Source: Conexibacter woesei Iso977N
GTDB lineage: Bacteria > Actinomycetota > Thermoleophilia > Solirubrobacterales > Solirubrobacteraceae
Length of the DNA stretch: 64,000 bases
Assembly (NCBI RefSeq): GCF_000424625.1
Contig: NZ_AUKG01000001.1
Location: forward strand, 682,001-746,000
Reading direction: 5' to 3'
Positions within the stretch are counted from its first letter, which is position 1. Each line of letters begins with the position of its first letter. A program made the position numbers and the translations under genes. Shown here in pieces: positions 51,564-59,716 of this stretch. The notes under the pieces were generated by a model that saw only the letters and a list, made by a program, of their open reading frames with translations, was not told the DNA's origin and made no database searches.

Positions 51564-52943
51564 ATGCCGAAGATCCCCACCAGCCGCCTTGCCCGCACCG
51601 CGAAGTTCGGCGGCCTCGTCGCCGGCCAGTCCGCGCGCTGGGCCGGCACGCAGCTCGCCAACCGCACGCGCTCGCCCGAGGAGGCCGAGGCCGCCGACGG
51701 CCGCCGCGCGCTCGCGCTCGCCGACGAGATCGTCACGCAGCTCGGCCAGATGAAGGGCGCGGCGATGAAGTTCGGCCAGGTCCTCTCGACCGTCGACTTC
51801 GAGCTGGTCCCCGAGGGCGAGCGCGAGGCGTTCAAGGCCAAGCTCGCCGCGCTGCGCGACGACGCGCCGCAGGTGCCGTTCGAGAAGCTCCGGGACGTGG
51901 TGATCGCCGATCTCGGCGGCTCGCTGGAGGAGCACTTCGCCCACTTCAACGCGACGCCCGTCGCCGCCGCGTCGATCGGCCAGGTCTACCGCGCGACGCT
52001 GCACGACGGGCGCGACGTCGCGGTGAAGGTCCAGTACCCGGGCGTCGCCGAGGCGGTCGAGACCGACCTGCGCAACGCCGCGGTGCTGCTGCCGCTGGTC
52101 AAGCGCCTGGCGCCCGGGCTCGACGCCAGGGCGCTGCTCGGCGAGCTGCGCGAGCGGATCGGCGAGGAGCTCGACTACGAGCTGGAGGCCCAGCACCAGC
52201 GCAGGGTCGCGCGCGCCTTCAAGGGCCACCCCTACATCTTGGTCCCGCAGGTCGTGACGTCGATGTCGACGCGCCGCGTGCTGATCACGGAGTTCGTCGA
52301 GGGGCGCGGGTTCGCGCAGGTCCAGCAGCTGCCCGAGGCCGAGCGCGACCGCTTCGGGGAGATCTGCTTCCGGTTCTTCTACGGGTTGGTCCGGCGCGAG
52401 CGGATCGCCGCGGGCGACCCGCATCCGGGCAACTACCTGCTGGCGACCGACGGGCGCGTCTGCTTCCTGGACTTCGGCCTGATCCGGCGCATGGACGCCG
52501 ACTACCTGGAGGCCGAGCGCGCGGTCGCGCGCGCCGTGATCGCGGGCGACGCCGACGCGGTCTATGAGGGCATGTCCGCGCTCGGCTACCTGCCGGATCC
52601 GGCGTCGTTCGAGCCCGACCGGATCCTGGGCCAGATGCAGGCCGCCGGCGAGTGGTACTTCACGCCCGGCTTCCGCCGCCTGACCCCGGAGTACGTGCGC
52701 CAGTCGATGGAGCAGTCGGGCTCGCCCGCCTCCGAGTACTTCCAGGAGATGCGCCGCCAGACGATCCCGCCGCAGGCGCTGCTGCTGCGGCGCATGGAGA
52801 GCCTGCTGTTCAGCGTGCTCGGCGAGCTGCGCGCCGGAGCCGACTGGGGCGCGCTCGCGCTCGAGTACCTCGCCGACGCCGAGCCGTCGACCGAGCTGGG
52901 CCGCGCCGAGGCCGCGTGGCTGTCCGAACGCTCGCGGACATAG
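51564..52943 (+). CDS. ABC1/AarF/UbiB family atypical kinase
   Basis: A 459-residue protein-kinase-like fold. The hallmark N-terminal KxGQ segment reads AMKFGQVLS, the Ala-rich nucleotide loop AAASIGQVYRA, the ATP-binding lysine in DVAVKVQYPG, the catalytic loop GDPHPGN, and the metal-binding FLDFG. Family members act as ATPases or kinases supporting isoprenoid lipid and quinone metabolism. The C-terminal part (PEYVRQSMEQSGSP onward) is the usual helical extension. It starts at ATG 51564. The stop overlaps a TAGAAT element that may drive the next gene. Confidence 0.92.
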   Translation: MPKIPTSRLARTAKFGGLVAGQSARWAGTQLANRTRSPEEAEAADGRRALALADEIVTQLGQMKGAAMKFGQVLSTVDFELVPEGEREAFKAKLAALRDDAPQVPFEKLRDVVIADLGGSLEEHFAHFNATPVAAASIGQVYRATLHDGRDVAVKVQYPGVAEAVETDLRNAAVLLPLVKRLAPGLDARALLGELRERIGEELDYELEAQHQRRVARAFKGHPYILVPQVVTSMSTRRVLITEFVEGRGFAQVQQLPEAERDRFGEICFRFFYGLVRRERIAAGDPHPGNYLLATDGRVCFLDFGLIRRMDADYLEAERAVARAVIAGDADAVYEGMSALGYLPDPASFEPDRILGQMQAAGEWYFTPGFRRLTPEYVRQSMEQSGSPASEYFQEMRRQTIPPQALLLRRMESLLFSVLGELRAGADWGALALEYLADAEPSTELGRAEAAWLSERSRT

Positions 52944-52956
52944 AATCCGCGCTCTT

Positions 52957-53418
52957 ATGGCAGCCACGGTCATCAACGGGCTCGACGAGCTCAAGGCAAA
53001 GGTCGGCGAGGAGCTCGGCGTGAGCGAGTGGGTCGACGTCACGCAGGAGGCGATCGACGCCTTCGCGGACGCGACCGACGACCACCAGTGGATCCACGTG
53101 GATCCGGAGCGCGCGAAGGACACGCCGTTCGGCGGGACGATCGCCCACGGCCTGTACACGCTGAGCATCGGCCCGGCGTTGTCCTACACCTTGTACGAGG
53201 TCAAGGGCGTCGCGTTCGCGCTGAACTACGGCTACAACAAGGTCCGCTACCCGGCGCCGCTGCCGGTCGGCTCGCGTGTCCGGATGCGCGCCACGCTGAC
53301 CGCGGCCGACGAGATCGCCGGCGGCGTCCAGCTGACCGTGACGCAGACGTTCGAGCGCGAGGGCGGCGACAAGCCGGTCTGCGTCGCCGAGTCCGTCGCG
53401 CGCGTCTACGGCGGCTAG
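52957..53418 (+). CDS. MaoC-family (R)-specific enoyl-CoA hydratase-like protein
   Basis: A 153-residue single hot-dog domain. The catalytic segment is DATDDHQWIHVDPERAKDTPFGGTIAHGLYTLS, with Asp and His as the catalytic pair (D..H in the overhanging loop), the nodulation-type N protein subgroup. It hydrates 2-enoyl-CoA thioesters, or processes similar acyl groups. ATG 52957 is preceded by TAGAAT (52941-52946) 10 nt upstream. The downstream TetR gene begins 17 nt after its stop, so the two may be co-transcribed. Confidence 0.92.
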   Translation: MAATVINGLDELKAKVGEELGVSEWVDVTQEAIDAFADATDDHQWIHVDPERAKDTPFGGTIAHGLYTLSIGPALSYTLYEVKGVAFALNYGYNKVRYPAPLPVGSRVRMRATLTAADEIAGGVQLTVTQTFEREGGDKPVCVAESVARVYGG

Positions 53419-53435
53419 AGAGCCGGAGCGCTGCG

Positions 53436-54110
53436 CTGAGCGAGCTGCCGTCACCGTTCGCGTCGCCCGACGCGCCGATCGTCCTCCCGCGCGGGCCGCA
53501 CGGCCTCGGGCGGGAGGTCGTCCTGGCCTCCCAGCGCGGGCGGCTGCTGTCGGCGTTCGTCCGCCTGGCCGCCGACCGCGGCGTCGCGGCCGTGACGATC
53601 GGCGAGATCGTCCGCGAGGCCGGGACCGCGAAGCGCACGTTCTACGAGCACTTCCGCGACAAGGACGACTGCTTCCTGCAGGCCTTCGAGGTCGCCAGCG
53701 AGCTGATGGTCGGGACCGTCGTCGACACCGTCGCCGCCGAGCCGGACCCGGTCAAGCGGATCGACGTGGGCGCCCGCGCCTACCTCGACGCGCTGGTGGC
53801 GCACCCGGACTTCACGAAGCTCTTCCTGACCCACATGCGCGCCGGCGGCCCGCAGCTCGCCGAGCGCTGGGCCGCGTGGGTCGACGCGCTGGCGCAGGTC
53901 CTGTGCACCTGGCGCGACGAGTCGCGCCGGACGCACCCCGACCTCCACGAGCTGACCCCGCTGCAGGCCACCGCCGCGATCTCCGCCGTCAACGAGATCG
54001 TCTCGATCACCCTGCTGCGCGACGGCATCGACGGCATCGCCGACGTGTCCGACGAGCTCGTCGCGATCACGATCGCCTTCCTGACCGCGGACCCGCGGTC
54101 GGCCGCTTAG
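53436..54110 (+). CDS. TetR/AcrR family transcriptional regulator with probable CTG start
   Basis: About 224 residues. The helix-turn-helix is clear: LLSAFVRLAADRG, VTIGEIVREAGTAKRTFYEHFRDKDDCFLQAF. The C-terminal domain is of typical length (VARAYLDALVAHPDFTKLFL-type region). Between the MaoC stop (53418) and the helix-turn-helix no ATG, GTG or TTG occurs in frame; the first is GTG inside the helix-turn-helix itself. CTG 53436 begins MSELPSPF, matching the usual short tail before the domain, so I use it. It may regulate the MaoC gene just upstream. Confidence 0.82.
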   Translation: MSELPSPFASPDAPIVLPRGPHGLGREVVLASQRGRLLSAFVRLAADRGVAAVTIGEIVREAGTAKRTFYEHFRDKDDCFLQAFEVASELMVGTVVDTVAAEPDPVKRIDVGARAYLDALVAHPDFTKLFLTHMRAGGPQLAERWAAWVDALAQVLCTWRDESRRTHPDLHELTPLQATAAISAVNEIVSITLLRDGIDGIADVSDELVAITIAFLTADPRSAA

Positions 54111-54113
54111 GCT

Positions 54114-54683
54114 CTACGCCGCGCTGCGGACCAGCGCGAGCGTCGGCACGCCGCGGTCGCGGGTGTGGTCGAGCTCGAAGTAGGGGCGGTCGGTGAAGTC
54201 GCCGAGGCGGCGCAGGAGCGTGCCGGGGAAGCGGGCGCGGCGGGCGCGGTAGAGGCGGACGTCGGCGTTGTAGACGCGGCGGGCGGAGTTGACGTCGTCG
54301 TCGAGGCCGGCGAGGCGGGCCTGCAGGTCGACGAAGGCGGCCGCGCAGCCGAGGCCGGGGTGGCGGTCGGCGATCGCCGACACCGCGCCGATCCCGGAGA
54401 CCAGGCGGCGCTCGGCGTCGGCGCGCTCCCACGGCGTGCTCGCCACGGCGGCGTCGTCGCGCGCGGAGGTCAGCCGCGCGAGCGTCTCGGCCTCGATCAC
54501 GGTCTCCGCCTGCACGGCGGCGACCAGGGCCGGGACCAGCGCCTGGCGGTCCTTGAGGTGGACGTCGATCGCCGTCCACGTCGCATCGACCGCGTCCCGC
54601 GCGGCGACGAGCCCGCGCCAGGCGAGCGCCAGCCACACCGCGGCCAGCGCGAGCAGGATGAGCGCCACGGACAAGACCGTCAT
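54114..54683 (-). CDS. LemA-family membrane protein
   Basis: A 189-residue protein with one N-terminal membrane helix (LSVALILLALAAVWLALAW, about 4-22) and a long helical bundle. RDAVDATWTAIDVHLKDRQALVPALVAAVQAE matches the LemA core, as does DDVNSARRVYNADVRLYRARRARFPG toward the end. Function of the family is not settled. I chose ATG 54683 directly before the helix; an earlier frame adds 15 residues without similarity. The stop is 4 nt from the convergent TetR stop. Confidence 0.85.
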   Translation of the reverse strand: MTVLSVALILLALAAVWLALAWRGLVAARDAVDATWTAIDVHLKDRQALVPALVAAVQAETVIEAETLARLTSARDDAAVASTPWERADAERRLVSGIGAVSAIADRHPGLGCAAAFVDLQARLAGLDDDVNSARRVYNADVRLYRARRARFPGTLLRRLGDFTDRPYFELDHTRDRGVPTLALVRSAA

Positions 54684-54764
54684 ACGGGTGCGATCGGCAC
54701 CCCCGCGCCCGACGTGAGCCCCGGGCACGATCTCTCAGCGGATGTCGGCGCGCCGCGCGATGGT

Positions 54765-54807
54765 CCAAGTCGTCCTGCCCCCGGATATTGGGGGTCAGAC
54801 GACTTGG
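54765..54807 (-). terminator. Long hairpin between the SpoIID-domain and LemA genes
   Basis: CCAAGTCGTC (54765-54774) pairs with GACGACTTGG (54798-54807), and inside it CCCCC (54778-54782) pairs with GGGGG (54790-54794), leaving a 3-nt mismatch and a 7-nt loop. It lies 8 nt after the SpoIID-domain gene on the minus strand. This is the best terminator-like structure in the window. Confidence 0.65.
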
Positions 54808-54814
54808 ATCTCGG

Positions 54815-56329
54815 TCAGGGGACCCGGACCGACGGGCCCGTCACGTCGCCGAGGGCGATGCGGTAGGTCCCGGCGCCGTGCACGGTCGCCGCGTAGCGGC
54901 CGTGGGCGTGCAGGGTGGTCGTCCCGATGGTGTGCCAGGTGGCGCCGAGGCGCTGCTGCACGACGAGCGTGCGGCCCGCGCGACCCGGCTGGATCGTCCC
55001 GGTCAGCTGCTGGACCACGCGCGGGCGCGCGACGAGGCGGGCGACCATCGCGGCCTGGCCGCCGGTCGTGTCGGCGCCGTCGCTCGTCGAGCCGCCGGAC
55101 GGCGCGGTCGTCGAGGGCGCGGTGGTGCTCGCGGGGGTCGGGTCGCTGGCGTGCGCGTCGTCGTCGGACGACTTCTTCTTGGCGTTGCTCGAGATGTAGG
55201 TGAACGACGCCCACGTGTCGAACAGCCCGAACCGCGTGCGCAGCTGCGGCCCCGTGACCTGCGTGACGCCGCCGGTCCCGTCGACCTCGGCGTGCACGAT
55301 CCGCGGCGACACGCCGCGCTCGGTCACCGTGATCCCGCGGAACGAGCCCCGGACCAACCCCTTCAACTTGGCCTGCACGCTCGCCTGCGTGTACGTGTAC
55401 GGCCCCCAGGAGTGCCGCGGCGAGACCGAGTCGTACGGGTCGTCCACGCCCTTCAGCCACGGCTTGGGCAGGGACCCGACGAACGAGTTCTCGATGTCCT
55501 CGGTCTTGCCGCCGGACGTCGAGAAGAAGTACGTGGTGACCGGCGTGCCGTTCATCGTCACGACCTGCCCCGCGGTCCCCGCGACGGCCGCGTCGGTCGA
55601 CGGCATCTCGGCCGCGACGCCCTTGTACATCTGCGAGCGCGTGTCGGCGTACTGCGTGAACCCGTCGGTCGTCGACCCCGCGTCGGTCGTCACCGCGTAG
55701 GTCCGCGCCGCGACGGCCTGCGCCTTCAGCGCCTCCAGCGGCCACGACGGCGGCGACTCGGCGCTGACGACGCCGCGCACGTAGTCCTCCAGGTCGACCG
55801 CGTTGACCGACATCACCCCACCGCTCGACGGCCGGACCTCCAGCGCGCCGCGGTAGCGACCGTTCGTCACGCCGTTCGAAGCACCCCCGCGCAGCGTGAA
55901 GGACCCTCCGGAAGGCGCCGCCAGGCGCAGCGGCGCCGTGGCGGTCAGCAGCCGCCGGCCGGATGCGCTGTAGAGCGCGAGCCGCCCACCGCCCGCGCTG
56001 CGCACGGAGTACGTCGACCTGGCGCTCAGCTTCCTCGACCCCGCCGCAACCACGCCGCTCACCAGCGACCGCGGCCCGGACTGCAGCAGCACCCGCACGT
56101 CGGGCGACGACCCCAGCGGCTGCACCGCGGTGTCCTCGTAGTAGTGCCCCAAGATGCTCTTGTAGTCCGTCCCGTGCTGGGCGTAGCCCATCGCGCCGTA
56201 CTGCGACATCCCGATCCCGTGCCCGAACCCGTGGCCCTTGACGACCAACCGGGCAGCGGCGTGCGCGCCCGGCGCGGCGGCAAGCACCAGCGCGGCGCAC
56301 AGCGCGGGGACGAGAGCGATCCGGCGCAT
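54815..56329 (-). CDS. SpoIID/LytB-domain secreted protein
   Basis: A 504-residue exported protein with signal peptide about 1-25 (IALVPALCAALVLAAAPGAHA). HGFGHGIGMSQYGAMGYAQ and the later LEDYVRGVVSAESPPSWPLEALKAQAVAARTYA are the SpoIID signatures, with the catalytic Glu in VSAESP; SpoIID is a lytic transglycosylase acting on peptidoglycan. TTYFFSTSGGKTEDIENSF follows. A Ser/Thr/Ala linker (about 385-430) joins a C-terminal beta domain of about 75 residues that may bind wall polymers. I chose ATG 56329 where the signal peptide starts. Divergent from the acetolactate synthase gene. Confidence 0.9.
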   Translation of the reverse strand: MRRIALVPALCAALVLAAAPGAHAAARLVVKGHGFGHGIGMSQYGAMGYAQHGTDYKSILGHYYEDTAVQPLGSSPDVRVLLQSGPRSLVSGVVAAGSRKLSARSTYSVRSAGGGRLALYSASGRRLLTATAPLRLAAPSGGSFTLRGGASNGVTNGRYRGALEVRPSSGGVMSVNAVDLEDYVRGVVSAESPPSWPLEALKAQAVAARTYAVTTDAGSTTDGFTQYADTRSQMYKGVAAEMPSTDAAVAGTAGQVVTMNGTPVTTYFFSTSGGKTEDIENSFVGSLPKPWLKGVDDPYDSVSPRHSWGPYTYTQASVQAKLKGLVRGSFRGITVTERGVSPRIVHAEVDGTGGVTQVTGPQLRTRFGLFDTWASFTYISSNAKKKSSDDDAHASDPTPASTTAPSTTAPSGGSTSDGADTTGGQAAMVARLVARPRVVQQLTGTIQPGRAGRTLVVQQRLGATWHTIGTTTLHAHGRYAATVHGAGTYRIALGDVTGPSVRVP

Positions 56330-56418
56330 GCTCCGCTCAGAACGCGGGCAGGGTGAGGGAGTTGCGGTGCGGTAGGGCATCGGCAAGTTCAAGCGAGCAG
56401 TGAGGGTAGGGAACACAC

Positions 56419-58065
56419 GTGGCCAAGCGGCGAGCCTCTGACCTCTTCGTCGAGTGCCTGGAGGCTGAGGGCGTCAAGTACGTCTTCGGCATCCCGGGCG
56501 AGGAGACGTTGGACCTGAACGAGTCGCTGGCGCGCTCGTCGGTCTCCTTCATCCCGGTTCGACACGAACAGGGCGGGGCCTACATGGCGGACATGTACGG
56601 GCGCCTGACCGGACGCGCCGGCGTCTGCCTCGGAACCCTCGGCCCCGGCGCGATGAACCTCGTGACCGCCGTCGGCGACGCGTTCCTGGACCGCGCGCCG
56701 CTCGTCGCGCTGACCGGCCAGGCCGACGTCGAGCGCATGCACAAGGAGTCGCACCAGTACATCGACCTGGTCGAGCTCTTCAAGCCGATCACCAAGTGGA
56801 ACGCGCGCGTCAGCGCGCCCGAGATCGTCCCGGAGGTCGTCCGCAAGGCCTTCAAGGTCGCCGAGTCCGAGAAGCCCGGCGCCACGCACCTGGAGCTGCC
56901 CGAGGACGTCATGGCCGAGGAGGTCGACGCGACCCCGCTGCCCCGCCGCAAGCCCGTCAAGCCCGAGCCGAGCGCCCGCGAGCTGCTCAAGGCCGCCGAC
57001 CTGATCCGCAACGCGATCAACCCCGTCGCGCTGGCCGGCAACGGCGCGGTCCGGGCGGGCGCGGCGCCTGCGCTGCGGGAGTTCTGCCGCGCGACCGGCA
57101 TCGCGGTCGCCGAGACGTTCATGGGCAAGGGCCTGCTCGACGGCACCGAGGACCCCAAGGCGCTCGGGACCGTCGGCCTGCAGGCGCGCGACTACTCGCT
57201 CGCCGGGTTCGAGGACGCCGACGTGGTGATCGCGATCGGCTACGACCTCGTCGAGCACGCGCCCAAGCACTGGAACCCCAAGCGCGACAAGAAGATCGTC
57301 GTCGTCGACTCCCAGCCCGCGGAGATCGACGCCTACTTCACGCCCGAGGTCGAGCTCGTCGGCGACGTCTACCACGTGCTCACCCGGCTGGCCGAGGAGT
57401 GCCGCGACGTCCCGCACTCCGGCGGCTCGCCGCGGCTGCGCCAGCTCGTCGACGGCCGGCTGCGCGAGGCCGCCAACGACGACCACTTCCCGATGCAGCC
57501 GCCGCGCGTGCTGCACGACATCCGGCAGGCGCTCGGGCGAGACGACATCCTCATCTCGGACGTGGGACTCCACAAGCTGTGGATCGGCCGGATGTTCCCG
57601 GCCCATGAGCCGAACACCGTCCTGATTGCAAACGGCCTTGCAGGGATGGGCTTCGCGGTCCCCTGCGCGGTCGCCGCCAAGCTCGTGCACCCGGGCCGCA
57701 AGGTCGTCACCGTCAACGGCGACGGCGGGATCCTCATGAACTTCCAGGAGCTCGAGACGGCCAGGCGCCTGAGGACGCCGTTCGTCAACGTCGTCTGGGA
57801 GAACAGGCAGTTCGGCTCGATCGTCTGGAAGCAGGACAAGAAGTTCGGCGAGCACTTCGGCGTCGACTTCACGAACCCGGACTTCGTCAAGCTCGCCGAG
57901 GCGTTCGGTCTCCCGGCCTGGCGCTGCGAGAAGCCCGACGACTTCGCCAGGCACCTGCAGCACGCGCTGACGCTCGACGTCCCGTCGCTGATCGTGGTCC
58001 CGATCGACTACTCCGCCGACGTCGCGTTCGCGCAGACGCTCGGCGAGACCGTCGCCAACACGTAG
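56419..58065 (+). CDS. Acetolactate synthase large subunit (ThDP-dependent)
   Basis: A 548-residue enzyme that joins two pyruvates to 2-acetolactate. The activating glutamate is E50 (VRHEQGGAYMAD), and the ThDP/Mg motif begins at G434 D435 G436 with the Asn in WENRQ closing it. The FAD-type central domain (about 190-340) is present. No small regulatory subunit gene lies next to it, and no ilvC is nearby, so it may be a catabolic AlsS-like enzyme or a related ThDP enzyme rather than the valine-pathway one. The start is GTG 56419 with GAGGGTAGGG about 7 nt upstream. Confidence 0.87.
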   Translation: MAKRRASDLFVECLEAEGVKYVFGIPGEETLDLNESLARSSVSFIPVRHEQGGAYMADMYGRLTGRAGVCLGTLGPGAMNLVTAVGDAFLDRAPLVALTGQADVERMHKESHQYIDLVELFKPITKWNARVSAPEIVPEVVRKAFKVAESEKPGATHLELPEDVMAEEVDATPLPRRKPVKPEPSARELLKAADLIRNAINPVALAGNGAVRAGAAPALREFCRATGIAVAETFMGKGLLDGTEDPKALGTVGLQARDYSLAGFEDADVVIAIGYDLVEHAPKHWNPKRDKKIVVVDSQPAEIDAYFTPEVELVGDVYHVLTRLAEECRDVPHSGGSPRLRQLVDGRLREAANDDHFPMQPPRVLHDIRQALGRDDILISDVGLHKLWIGRMFPAHEPNTVLIANGLAGMGFAVPCAVAAKLVHPGRKVVTVNGDGGILMNFQELETARRLRTPFVNVVWENRQFGSIVWKQDKKFGEHFGVDFTNPDFVKLAEAFGLPAWRCEKPDDFARHLQHALTLDVPSLIVVPIDYSADVAFAQTLGETVANT

Positions 58066-58080
58066 GCTCGGAGGCCCGCC

Positions 58081-58704
58081 ATGGCCTCGACGCTCGAAGA
58101 CCGCGCCGCCGCCCGCCGCGCCGCCCTGATCGAGGCGGGCGTCGAGCTGCTCGGGACCGAGGGCGCCGCGGGCGTCACGGTGCGCGCGGTCTGCCGTGGC
58201 GCGAGGCTGACCGAGCGCTACTTCTACGAGGCGTTCCCGGACGGCGGCCGCGACGCGCTGCTGCGCGCGGTGCACTCGCAGGTCGCGGGCGAGGCGCGGG
58301 AGGCGATCGCCGCAGCGGTGGCCGCCAGCGCCGCGGCCGGCGACGGCCCGGAGGCGCTGACCGCCGCGGCGGTGGGCGCGTTCACCGCGTTCCTGGAGGA
58401 CGATCCCCGCCGCGGGCGCGTGCTGCTCAGCGAGTCGTTCTCGGACTCCGTGCTCGCCTCGCACGACCTCGAGCTGGTCCCGGCCTTCGCGGCGCTGCTC
58501 GTCGCGCAGATCCGCGCGCTGCCCGACCCGCCCGACGACGTCGACGCGCAGCTGACCGCGGTCGCGCTGCTCGGCGCGGTCCGGACGCTCTACCTCCAGT
58601 GGCTGGCCGGCGACCCGCCGATCTCCAGCGCGCGGCTGAACGCCCACGCGGCGCGGCTGCTGCTTGCCGCGGCGCGCGTCTCGTCGCACGACGTTCACGA
58701 TTGA
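58081..58704 (+). CDS. TetR/AcrR family regulator of the MpaB-type oxygenase gene (proposed)
   Basis: A 207-residue regulator: ARRAALIEAGVELLGTEGAAGVTVRAVCRGARLTERYFYEAFPDG is the helix-turn-helix region with the YFYEAF recognition helix, and the ligand domain follows. The start ATG 58081 has CGGAGG upstream and TAGGCT (58063-58068). Its stop TGA forms the first three bases of the palindromic operator at 58702-58719, which lies over the next promoter, so it probably represses the oxygenase gene at 58738. Confidence 0.9.
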   Translation: MASTLEDRAAARRAALIEAGVELLGTEGAAGVTVRAVCRGARLTERYFYEAFPDGGRDALLRAVHSQVAGEAREAIAAAVAASAAAGDGPEALTAAAVGAFTAFLEDDPRRGRVLLSESFSDSVLASHDLELVPAFAALLVAQIRALPDPPDDVDAQLTAVALLGAVRTLYLQWLAGDPPISSARLNAHAARLLLAAARVSSHDVHD

Positions 58705-58719
58705 CAACGCGCGTTGTCA
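58702..58719 (+). promoter_or_regulatory. Perfect 18-bp palindromic operator over the MpaB-family gene promoter
   Basis: TGACAACGCGCGTTGTCA is a perfect palindrome. Its left edge is part of TTGACA (58701-58706), an ideal -35 box, with GATGGT at 58725-58730 as a weak -10 about 7 nt before ATG 58738. TetR-family repressors usually bind palindromes of this size, and a TetR gene ends within it. Confidence 0.75.
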
Positions 58720-58737
58720 GCTGCGATGGTGTGGCGC

Positions 58738-59610
58738 ATGCCCGCTACGCCGCTCGGCCCCGACACCCTGACCTGGCGCTACTTCGGCGACGCGCGCGGC
58801 CTGCTGTTCGCGGTCCGGGCGGGCGTCCTGCAGGCGATGCACCCGGCGATCGACGCCGCGCTGCGCCAGCACTCCGACTTCTTCGAGAACCCCTGGAACC
58901 GCCTGCTGCGCAGCGCGCCGCCGATCCTCGGCGTCGTCTACGACGGCCCGCGCGCGCAGGACACCGGCGCGTGGGTCCGCGACCAGCACAAGGACATCAG
59001 GGGCGACACCGCGGGCGGCGCGAGCTACCACGCGCTCAACCCGGACGCCTTCTACTGGGCGCACGCGACGTTCTTCGAGTCGATCATCACCGTGCAGCGC
59101 CTGCTCGGGAACCCGCTGTCGCGCTACGACCAGGAGCGCCTCTACGACGAGTCGATCGGCTGGTACGAGCTCTACGGGCTGACGATGCGCCCGGTCCCGG
59201 CCGACTACGCGGCGTTCGAGGTGTACTGGAACGACATGCTGACCGACGGGTTGGAGCCGACCGAGGTCGCGATCGGGTCGTTCGGCCCGGTCGGCCACCT
59301 GCCGGCGCCGTTCCCGTGGCTGGAGGGCCCGGCGTGGTGGGTCCTGAAGCCGCTGGTCGCGCGCGGGCCGACCTGGATCGCCCGCGGGACGCTCCCGGAC
59401 CAGGCGCGGGACATGCTCGGGCTGACGTGGTCGACCGCCGACGACGTCGCGCTCAAGTCGATGCTGAAGTCGCTGCAGCTGTCCTGGCCGCTGGTGCCCG
59501 AGCAGTTCCGCTGGCATCCGAAGGCGTGGAGGGCGATCCGGCGCGAGCAGCGGCGCGCCGAGGCGGCGGCGGGCGCAACGGCGTCCGGCGGCGAACGCCA
59601 AGCGGCTTAG
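58738..59610 (+). CDS. MpaB-family (DUF2236) oxygenase
   Basis: A 290-residue protein of the family that includes MpaB and latex-clearing protein Lcp, which use heme or another iron centre to cleave carbon-carbon bonds. Visible landmarks: TWRYFGDARGLLFAVRAGVLQAMHPAIDAAL, and HATFFESIITVQRLLG with the conserved His, then YELYGLTMRPVPADYAAFEVYW. It probably oxidises a lipid or terpenoid. ATG 58738 is the first ATG that fits a leaderless start behind the promoter. Repression by the adjacent TetR is likely. Confidence 0.88.
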   Translation: MPATPLGPDTLTWRYFGDARGLLFAVRAGVLQAMHPAIDAALRQHSDFFENPWNRLLRSAPPILGVVYDGPRAQDTGAWVRDQHKDIRGDTAGGASYHALNPDAFYWAHATFFESIITVQRLLGNPLSRYDQERLYDESIGWYELYGLTMRPVPADYAAFEVYWNDMLTDGLEPTEVAIGSFGPVGHLPAPFPWLEGPAWWVLKPLVARGPTWIARGTLPDQARDMLGLTWSTADDVALKSMLKSLQLSWPLVPEQFRWHPKAWRAIRREQRRAEAAAGATASGGERQAA

Positions 59611-59716
59611 CCGAACGGTACTTGAGCGTTTGGGCGCCGACTGGACGGTCAACCGGCTGACAACTACCGGGAAGTGGGGATGAGCCGGCCTCGACGGATC
59701 TCCGAACCAAGGAGAG

